Below the pieces are notes generated by a model. The model saw only the letters and a program-made list of their open reading frames with translations, made no database searches and was not told the origin of the DNA. A stretch of DNA of 5,702 bases from Betaproteobacteria bacterium (GTDB taxonomy: Bacteria; Pseudomonadota; Gammaproteobacteria; Burkholderiales; SG8-39), in contig JAABRB010000237.1 in the NCBI GenBank assembly GCA_011391185.1, positions 1 through 5,702 on the forward strand. The letters run 5' to 3'. The position numbers and the translations under genes are program-made. Positions 1 to 4,445 of this stretch are shown one piece after another (positions within the stretch are counted from its first letter, which is position 1; each line of letters begins with the position of its first letter).

Positions 1-1
1 G

Positions 2-70
2 GCGCGCAGAATAACCGAACCGTCATGCGGCTGCCGGAGCCACCAATATTTTGTCGATGCTTTCGCATGA
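2..70 (+). CDS. Possible 3' end of an unidentified upstream gene (partial)
   Basis: A reading frame enters from the left edge and stays open for 22 codons, ending at a TGA at 68-70. The stop overlaps the preferred ATG of the thioredoxin gene in an ATGA arrangement, the same coupling seen between the propeller and cytochrome genes at 2196-2199. The visible tail contains Cys-Gly-Cys and ends in Tyr-Phe-Val-Asp-Ala-Phe-Ala. I do not recognise the family. An open frame of this length is common by chance in GC-rich DNA, so the overlap with a good downstream start is the only real support. Confidence 0.3.
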   Translation, partial: ARRITEPSCGCRSHQYFVDAFA

Positions 71-687
71 GCACGCCGGACTCCAAACCATCCGCCGGGG
101 ACGCATCGGGAGCACCGCTGTCGGGCCGGACACGGATCATCCTGAGTACGATGGGCGCTCTGTTGCTCGTCGCAACAGCGATGGGCGTATGGCAGGCGCT
201 CACCCAGCCTCGCGAGGCGCCGGCGCTACGGGTGCCGCGCATGAACCTGCTGGCCGAGCCCAAAGCCTTGCCGCCGCTCGACATTCGCGATGCGGAAGGC
301 AAGCCGGTGTCGCTCGAACGGTTTCGCGGCAAGGTAGTCCTGCTCAACCTGTGGGCAACCTGGTGCGGGCCGTGCCGTACGGAGATGCCCGCGCTCGATC
401 GCCTGCAAGCGAAACTCGGCGGACCACATTTCGAAGTGGTCGCGCTTTCCACCGACGTCGGCGGCGTCAAAGCCGTCCGCGAGTTCTACGCATCCGTGAA
501 GGTCGCGCACCTCGCGATCTACGTGGAAGGCGAGGGCAACGTGCTGACGACGCTCGGCGCACCGGGCATGCCAACCACGCTGCTCGTCGATGCCCAGGGG
601 CGCGAAGCCGGTCGCGAACTGGGCGCCGCCAACTGGGAGGCGCCGGAATTCGAACGGCGAGTCCGTTCGCTCATCGAGGCGCGTTAA
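67..687 (+). CDS. Membrane-anchored TlpA/ResA-family thiol-disulfide oxidoreductase
   Basis: The product is a 206-residue thioredoxin-fold protein that should carry out thiol-disulfide exchange on the periplasmic side of the inner membrane. A short polar N-terminus is followed by one hydrophobic segment at about residues 24-45, an uncleaved anchor or signal. The TlpA/AhpC-TSA-like domain covers about 68-205. The redox motif WCGPC is at 99-103, preceded by the typical strand VVLLNLWAT, and the cis-proline loop GMPTT is at 167-171. Family members reduce apocytochrome c cysteines or copper-site thiols in Sco/CcoG-type maturation, which fits the neighbouring cytochromes and multicopper oxidase; the actual substrate is inferred. 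I chose the ATG at 67 because it forms an ATGA overlap with a possible upstream stop and gives a normal N-terminus. An in-frame ATG at 25 would add 14 residues with two cysteines. Neither start has a strong ribosome binding site. Confidence 0.9.
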   Translation: MSTPDSKPSAGDASGAPLSGRTRIILSTMGALLLVATAMGVWQALTQPREAPALRVPRMNLLAEPKALPPLDIRDAEGKPVSLERFRGKVVLLNLWATWCGPCRTEMPALDRLQAKLGGPHFEVVALSTDVGGVKAVREFYASVKVAHLAIYVEGEGNVLTTLGAPGMPTTLLVDAQGREAGRELGAANWEAPEFERRVRSLIEAR

Positions 688-747
688 CACCGTTCAGAGG
701 GAGCGCTCCGCGGAACCCAACCTCTCGCAGCGTGTCGAACGTCGCGT

Positions 748-1140
748 ATGATCCGAGTCATGCGTGTTGCCGCGTTCCTCACGGCGCTGTCCCTTGTTCT
801 GGGCGCGGTACTGCTGCCGGTCGCATCGGCGCAGGGTGCGCCGATCGGATCCGGCGTCGCGGCCGCGACTCACGATGCGCATGATTGCTGTGATGAGGCG
901 CAAGGCACGAGTCGCGGAGCCCCCTGCGTGCAGGCAAAGGCGGACGCTCCCTGCGTGGCCATGGGCTGCCGGGGCGGGCTGCATGACGCGGTGGTCATGT
1001 CCGCTCCCACCGCAACGGCCGCTCCGTCGGCCGGTGTGCTCCGGACATTCCGCTTCGACCCGGTCGCGCTCGGCCCCCCGCCGCCGGCGCCGCGCGCCGG
1101 GTGCGGATTTTTCATCCTCTACTGCCGCCTCCTCAGTTAG
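748..1140 (+). CDS. Small secreted Cys/His-rich protein, possible copper-locus metal binder
   Basis: The predicted product has 130 residues, or 126 if translation begins at the in-frame ATG at 760. A clear signal peptide occupies about residues 5-29, ending Val-Ala-Ser-Ala-Gln, so export is likely. The mature part has a His/Cys cluster HDAHDCC at 42-48 and further cysteines at 60, 69, 74, 119 and 126. A proline run (PPPPAP, 110-115) lies near the C-terminus. Short exported proteins with an HDCC-type cluster, scattered Cys and a Pro-rich tail occur at copper-resistance loci (CopL-like and DUF2946-like proteins). I cannot assign it firmly to either. Metal binding is inferred from composition and context. 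No convincing Shine-Dalgarno precedes either ATG. The last 14 residues, with a hydrophobic patch after the Pro run, look atypical and could reflect a shifted frame. Confidence 0.6.
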   Translation: MIRVMRVAAFLTALSLVLGAVLLPVASAQGAPIGSGVAAATHDAHDCCDEAQGTSRGAPCVQAKADAPCVAMGCRGGLHDAVVMSAPTATAAPSAGVLRTFRFDPVALGPPPPAPRAGCGFFILYCRLLS

Positions 1141-1288
1141 GCCACGGGACCCTCGTCCTGTGCACCGGCGACGCCGCCGATGCGCTGCCGCGCGGGGCTC
1201 GGCGTGCAACCCACTCCAGGATGCATTCGCGATCATCCGAATGCTGAGAGCGTGACGCGTCGCAGACCCGAGACCCGACAATAGCCTT

Positions 1289-1294
1289 AGAGGA
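1289..1294 (+). promoter_or_regulatory. Ribosome binding site of the beta-propeller gene
   Basis: AGAGGA sits 8 nt before the ATG at 1303 and supports that start. The rest of the 162-nt gap after the small Cys-rich gene shows no clear sigma-70 promoter and no terminator hairpin with a T-run. Confidence 0.6.
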
Positions 1295-1302
1295 TTCGAT
1301 CC

Positions 1303-2199
1303 ATGAGGTTCTACACCCGACTACTTGCGCTCGCCGTTTCTCTGATTGCCGCGGCGGCGGCAATGTCGGCCCAGACCGTGACGTTGACCCACGTGCATGG
1401 GCTCGCATTCACCGCCGACGGCAAGCAGCTGATGATTCCCAGCCACCACGGGCTCGCGATCTACTCCGACGGCCGCTGGTCGATCGCGCCCGGGCCGCAA
1501 CACGATTACATGGGCTTCTCCGCGACCCGCTCGCGCCTCTACTCGAGCGGTCATCCTGCGCCAGGCTCGGGGCTCGTGAACCCGTTCGGCCTCATCCGCA
1601 GCGACGATGGCGGGCGCACCTGGAAGAAGCTGGGACTCGAAGGGGAGACCGACTTCCACGTCCTCGCGACAAGCTACGAAACGCACGTCGTCTACGTCTA
1701 CAATCCCGCGCCGAATTCGCGGATGCAGGCTTCGGGTCTCCACAAGACACTCAATGACGGATTCATGTGGATACCGGTAAGGGGTGCGGGAATCGTCGGA
1801 AACCCGCGCGCGCTTGCGGTGCATCCGACCGAATCGCAAACGGTCGTCGCGGCGACCCCGACCGGGCTTTTCCTATCGGAAGACGGTGGTGAACATTTCC
1901 GGCGTATCGCGGAAGGGGGTGACATGCTGGCGGCGACATTCGATCTGGATGGCCGGGCGTTATGGCTCTCGGCGCACGACGGCCGCCCGCGGCTCGGAAA
2001 ATACGACCTGAAGCTCGGGACGCGAGCCGACGTCGCAGTTCCCGTCGCGCAGGACGATGCGATCCTCTACATTGCCCAGAGTCCCACGGCGCGGCACACC
2101 TACGCGATCGCGACATTTGCGCGGAACGTGTTCCTGAGCGAGGACAGCGGAAAGACCTGGCGGTTGATTGCCGACCGCGGGCAGGCGGTAGTGCCATGA
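1303..2199 (+). CDS. Secreted Asp-box (BNR/sialidase-like) beta-propeller protein, F510_1955 type
   Basis: The product has 298 residues. It starts with a signal peptide (hydrophobic about 6-20, likely cut after the Ala at 20 or 23) and continues as a repeat protein with sialidase/BNR-type Asp boxes: SDDGGRTW at 100-107, a degenerate copy around 149-156, SEDGGEHF at 192-199 and SEDSGKTW at 279-286. The opening THVHGLAF and the IPSHHGLAIY segment match the family NCBI calls 'F510_1955 family glycosylhydrolase'. That name reflects fold similarity; I see no evidence of glycosidase activity, and the length is short for a catalytic sialidase. It is more likely a periplasmic scaffold or accessory protein. 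Its stop overlaps the cytochrome start (ATGA), and a multicopper oxidase follows, so a role in the same copper/redox process is inferred. His residues near the mature N-terminus (30, 32, 48, 49) could bind metal. Confidence 0.85.
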   Translation: MRFYTRLLALAVSLIAAAAAMSAQTVTLTHVHGLAFTADGKQLMIPSHHGLAIYSDGRWSIAPGPQHDYMGFSATRSRLYSSGHPAPGSGLVNPFGLIRSDDGGRTWKKLGLEGETDFHVLATSYETHVVYVYNPAPNSRMQASGLHKTLNDGFMWIPVRGAGIVGNPRALAVHPTESQTVVAATPTGLFLSEDGGEHFRRIAEGGDMLAATFDLDGRALWLSAHDGRPRLGKYDLKLGTRADVAVPVAQDDAILYIAQSPTARHTYAIATFARNVFLSEDSGKTWRLIADRGQAVVP

Positions 2200-2744
2200 A
2201 GTCGCGGACACACGGGTCGCGGACACACGGGTCGGGGACACACGGGTCGGGGACACATGGATCGGGAGGTCCGACGCGCAAGCCGGACCTCGGCTGGCTG
2301 ATCGTGGTGCTGATCCTGGTCGCAGTGGGCGCGGCGGTCTGGAGCTTCATGGCGCAACGCGATTCGAGTCGCGCGGATCCGGACGATCGCGCGCGCGTCG
2401 CGCGCGGCCAGGCGGTATACGAGCAGCAGTGCGCGTCGTGCCACGGCCTGCGGCTCGAAGGCCAGCCGAACTGGCAATCGCGCTTGCCGAACGCGCGCAT
2501 GCCCGCGCCGCCGCACGATGCGTCGGGCCACACCTGGCATCACCCTGACGAGCTGCTGTTCGGCATGACCAAGGAGGGGCTCGTGCCGGGGAAGTACGCA
2601 CCGCCCGGCTACCAGAGCGACATGCCTGCGTTCGGCAGTACGCTCCCGGACGACGACATCTGGGCCGTGCTCGCCTACATCAAGTCGCGCTGGCCGGCCG
2701 AGATACGCCGGGCGCAGAGCGAGCGCCGGCATGCGGTTCGCTGA
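2196..2744 (+). CDS. Membrane-anchored class I mono-haem cytochrome c
   Basis: The product has 182 residues. It begins with a low-complexity stretch (four copies of Thr-His-Gly-Ser-Gly/Arg, residues 5-24), then a single transmembrane segment at about 33-51, and a periplasmic cytochrome c domain at about 66-168. The haem c motif CASCH is at 79-83. Met143 in SDMPAF is the likely sixth ligand, and the C-terminal helix DDDIWAVLAYIKSRW is typical of class I cytochromes. The HTWHHPDELLFGM segment (112-124) resembles small cytochromes encoded beside multicopper oxidases. It should carry electrons at the outer face of the inner membrane; pairing with the adjacent oxidase is an inference. The ATG overlaps the propeller stop by 4 nt, implying coupled translation. 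No in-frame ATG lies between the repeat and the membrane segment, so the repeat is probably translated. The haem would be attached by the Ccm/Ccs machinery, which is not in this window. Confidence 0.9.
   Translation: MKSRTHGSRTHGSGTHGSGTHGSGGPTRKPDLGWLIVVLILVAVGAAVWSFMAQRDSSRADPDDRARVARGQAVYEQQCASCHGLRLEGQPNWQSRLPNARMPAPPHDASGHTWHHPDELLFGMTKEGLVPGKYAPPGYQSDMPAFGSTLPDDDIWAVLAYIKSRWPAEIRRAQSERRHAVR
2206..2265 (+). repeat. 15-bp tandem repeat, 4 copies, inside the cytochrome gene start
   Basis: Four head-to-tail 15-bp units fill 2206-2220, 2221-2235, 2236-2250 and 2251-2265. The first three are GGACACACGGGTCGC/G, differing only at the last base; the fourth has two further substitutions. Being a multiple of three, each unit adds five residues (Thr-His-Gly-Ser-Gly/Arg) and keeps the frame. 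The array begins only 10 bases after the A of the ATG. Near-identity of the units suggests recent slippage expansion. Confidence 0.95.
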
Positions 2745-2765
2745 GCGCCTCCGGGACAAAACAGA

Positions 2766-2775
2766 AAGGACAGGA
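2766..2775 (+). promoter_or_regulatory. Ribosome binding site of the multicopper oxidase gene
   Basis: A purine-rich AAGGACAGGA lies just before the ATG at 2779, with AGGA cores ending 8 and 3 nt upstream. It decides the start: the alternative in-frame ATG at 2731 lies inside the cytochrome gene and would place 16 charged residues ahead of the Tat signal. Confidence 0.7.
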
Positions 2776-2778
2776 CGA

Positions 2779-4233
2779 ATGGCAGACGAACGACTTGCTT
2801 CCCCACGACGTCGCACTGTCTTGCGCGCGGCGGGAGCCATGGCAGCCGGCGTCCTGATTGCACCATCGTTCCCCATTGCTCCCGCGCGCGGCGCAGTGCC
2901 ACGCGTCGTCGAGCATCGCCTGCGCGCGGCGCCGGGCAAGGCAGCGCTCCTTGGCTTGCCGCACGGGGACACGGACGTATGGAGCTACAACGGGCAGGTG
3001 CCCGGCCCGACGATCCGCGCGCGGCAAGGCGACCGGCTGCGCGTCGCCGTGGAGAATGCGCTCGCCGAGGAAACCACCGTGCACTGGCACGGCGTGCGCC
3101 TGCCGAACGCGATGGACGGCGTGCCGCATCTCACTCAGCCGCCCATCGCCGCCAACGGCGGCACGTTCGTCTATGAGTTCGACCTGCTCGACGCCGGCAC
3201 CTACTGGTATCACCCGCATGCGAACAGCCGCGAGCAGGTCGCGCGTGGACTTTCCGGCGCGATCGTCATCGAGGAGCGCGAGCCGATCCGCGTCGATCGT
3301 GACCTGACCTGGGTACTCGACGACTGGCGGCTCGCGCGCAATGCCCAGATTCATCCCGACTTCGGCAGCATGATGGATGCGACGCATGCCGGCCGCATCG
3401 GCAACACGGTGACCATCAACGGCGTCGTCCCCGAGTCCGACGACGTGCGCGCGGGCGAGCGCGTCAGGCTGCGCCTGGTGAATGTCGCGAATGCGCGCGT
3501 CTTCGGCCTGGAGTTCGCCGGACACGAACCACGCATCGTCGCGATCGACGGCCAGCCGGTCGAGCCGCACGCACCGGTTGGCGGGCGCGTGATCCTCGCG
3601 CCGGCGATGCGCGTCGACCTCGTGATCGACATGGCCGGAAGACCGGGCGAGACGCATGCCGTGCACGACCGTTACTATGATCGTCAACAATACGTGCTCC
3701 TCGATCTTTCCTACACGAACGAACCGCCGCTTCGCGAGAGTCCGCTCGACGCCTCGATTCGTCTGCCTGCCAATCCGGTTCCCGAACCCGATGTGGCCAG
3801 CGCCGAGCGACACCGTATCCTGCTCGGCGGCGGAATGATGGGCCGGACGACGGGCGGGATGATGGGCGGGCGGCCGATGTCGATGCGGGAGATGATGAGG
3901 CAGGGCATGGCCTGGACGATGAATGGCGTGGCTGAGAGCGGTCACACGCCGTCGCCGATGTTCACGCTCGCGCGCGGGCGCTCATGCGTGATGGAACTGG
4001 TCAACGACACCGCATGGGATCACCCCATGCATCTGCACGGATTCGCGTTCCGGGTGATCACGCGCAACGGCGCACCGACCCGTTACCGCGAATGGCAGGA
4101 TACCGTGCTGCTTGCGCCCGAGGAGCGCGCCGAGATCGCCTTCGTCGCCGACAACCCCGGAAGCTGGATGTTCCATTGCCACATTCTCGAGCACCAGGCT
4201 GCCGGGATGATGGGCGTGATCCGCGTCGCATGA
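2779..4233 (+). CDS. Tat-exported multicopper oxidase (CueO/CopA-like, three-cupredoxin type)
   Basis: The 484-residue product is a periplasmic laccase-type oxidase that should couple one-electron oxidation of a substrate, plausibly Cu(I), to four-electron reduction of O2 to water. The N-terminus carries a Tat signal (SPRRRTVL at 8-15, hydrophobic stretch to about 35, AxA at 34-36). By comparison with CueO, all four ligand blocks are present: HWHG at 102-105, HPH at 145-147, HPMHLHG at 415-421 and FHCHILEHQAAGMM at 465-478. These give the T1 site His415, Cys467, His472 and Met477, and a full T2/T3 trinuclear cluster. A Met-rich segment at 353-381 has ten Met, like the Cu(I)-binding segments of CueO and CopA. 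The length is normal for the family and nothing looks broken. It sits 34 nt after the cytochrome gene, probably last in that operon. Cuprous oxidase activity is inferred; a laccase acting on organic or Mn/Fe substrates is possible. Confidence 0.95.
   Translation: MADERLASPRRRTVLRAAGAMAAGVLIAPSFPIAPARGAVPRVVEHRLRAAPGKAALLGLPHGDTDVWSYNGQVPGPTIRARQGDRLRVAVENALAEETTVHWHGVRLPNAMDGVPHLTQPPIAANGGTFVYEFDLLDAGTYWYHPHANSREQVARGLSGAIVIEEREPIRVDRDLTWVLDDWRLARNAQIHPDFGSMMDATHAGRIGNTVTINGVVPESDDVRAGERVRLRLVNVANARVFGLEFAGHEPRIVAIDGQPVEPHAPVGGRVILAPAMRVDLVIDMAGRPGETHAVHDRYYDRQQYVLLDLSYTNEPPLRESPLDASIRLPANPVPEPDVASAERHRILLGGGMMGRTTGGMMGGRPMSMREMMRQGMAWTMNGVAESGHTPSPMFTLARGRSCVMELVNDTAWDHPMHLHGFAFRVITRNGAPTRYREWQDTVLLAPEERAEIAFVADNPGSWMFHCHILEHQAAGMMGVIRVA
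3835..3921 (+). other. Met-rich segment of the multicopper oxidase
   Basis: Codons 353-381 of the oxidase encode ten methionines in 29 residues, mixed with Gly and Arg (MMGR, GGMMGG and MREMM patterns). In CueO a comparable Met-rich insert near the T1 site binds Cu(I) and shields the site from bulky substrates. The segment here precedes the C-terminal cupredoxin domain with its T1 ligands, a similar place in the chain. This supports a copper-directed function. Confidence 0.7.
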
Positions 4234-4283
4234 GCCGCGCCCGCGTCTCGATTCTCCGCATGCACGCTTCCGGGTCGAACGGG

Positions 4284-4297
4284 GTGACGTAGATCAA
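4284..4297 (+). promoter_or_regulatory. Secondary FNR/ANR-like half-conserved box
   Basis: GTGAC-N4-ATCAA matches 8 of 10 positions of the FNR/ANR consensus TTGAT-N4-ATCAA, with the right half perfect. Its centre lies 89 bp upstream of the stronger box. It could be an auxiliary site or chance similarity. Confidence 0.35.
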
Positions 4298-4324
4298 ATC
4301 GTCCGTGCGGGTCGCGGCACGATT
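4297..4324. repeat. Imperfect inverted repeat downstream of the oxidase gene
   Basis: AATCGT at 4297-4302 is complemented by ACGATT at 4319-4324. An alternative inner pairing is CGTGC (4304-4308) with GCACG (4317-4321) around an 8-nt loop. It lies about 65 nt after the oxidase stop and lacks a T-run, so it is at best a weak or Rho-assisted transcript end. Confidence 0.3.
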
Positions 4325-4330
4325 GCGTCA

Positions 4331-4349
4331 GCGGATCCGGAACATCCGC
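4331..4349. repeat. Short inverted repeat GCGGAT-N7-ATCCGC
   Basis: Two perfect 6-base arms flank a 7-base spacer, between the two FNR-like boxes. It could be an operator for another regulator or a small hairpin; no T-run follows. Confidence 0.3.
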
Positions 4350-4372
4350 GAACGGGATCAGTTCCAATCGGT

Positions 4373-4386
4373 TTGACTTGCATCAA
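4373..4386 (+). promoter_or_regulatory. FNR/ANR/DNR-type operator
   Basis: TTGAC-N4-ATCAA matches 9 of 10 consensus positions of the CRP/FNR-family box TTGAT-N4-ATCAA. Its centre (4379.5) is 40-41 bp before the start of transcription predicted from the -10 element at 4408-4413, the class II activating position. No -35 hexamer sits at the proper distance from that -10, as expected for an activator-dependent promoter. Low-oxygen (FNR/ANR) or NO-dependent (DNR) activation of the downstream haem protein gene is inferred. The box overlaps a perfect palindrome, GACTTG-CAT-CAAGTC (4375-4389). Confidence 0.7.
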
Positions 4387-4407
4387 GTCGCTCTTTGCGC
4401 CGGCGTC

Positions 4408-4413
4408 TATTAA
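4408..4413 (+). promoter_or_regulatory. Probable -10 element of the haem protein gene
   Basis: TATTAA, in a short AT-rich patch (4408-4415) within GC-rich sequence, matches 4 of 6 bases of TATAAT. Transcription would start near 4420-4421, giving a leader of about 25 nt that contains the ribosome binding site. Confidence 0.5.
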
Positions 4414-4435
4414 TACGAGTTCCACAATTTCCCCC

Positions 4436-4440
4436 GGAGG
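4436..4440 (+). promoter_or_regulatory. Strong ribosome binding site of the haem protein gene
   Basis: GGAGG sits 5 nt before the ATG at 4446, the clearest Shine-Dalgarno in the window. It fixes the start; a GTG directly before the ATG in the same frame is the only near alternative. Confidence 0.8.
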
Positions 4441-4445
4441 CCGTG

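Noticed and set aside
700..709. Perfect 10-bp palindrome GGAGCGCTCC after the thioredoxin gene
   Set aside because: It has no loop and no following T-run, and palindromes of this size are frequent in GC-rich DNA, so it is not called a terminator or operator.
747..752. TATGAT resembling a -10 element that would make the ATG at 760 leaderless
   Set aside because: No matching -35 is visible, and the hexamer overlaps the ATG at 748; a single 5/6 match is too weak.
51..884. Open frame of 277 codons on the + strand across the thioredoxin gene
   Set aside because: It runs out of frame with the thioredoxin, which has WCGPC and cis-Pro motifs, and its product is Arg-rich with no domain.
2731..2778. 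Earlier in-frame start for the multicopper oxidase
   Set aside because: It would add 16 charged residues before the Tat motif and has no ribosome binding site, whereas the ATG at 2779 has a good one.
2680..3945. Long open frame of 421 codons on the - strand
   Set aside because: It lies opposite the multicopper oxidase, whose copper ligands are all intact. The antisense product is His/Arg/Ala-rich low-complexity sequence without motifs, a usual artefact of GC-rich coding DNA.
4373..4378. TTGACT as a sigma-70 -35 element
   Set aside because: The nearest -10-like sequence (4408-4413) is 29 bp away, far beyond 16-18 bp. The bases are better explained as the left half of the FNR box.
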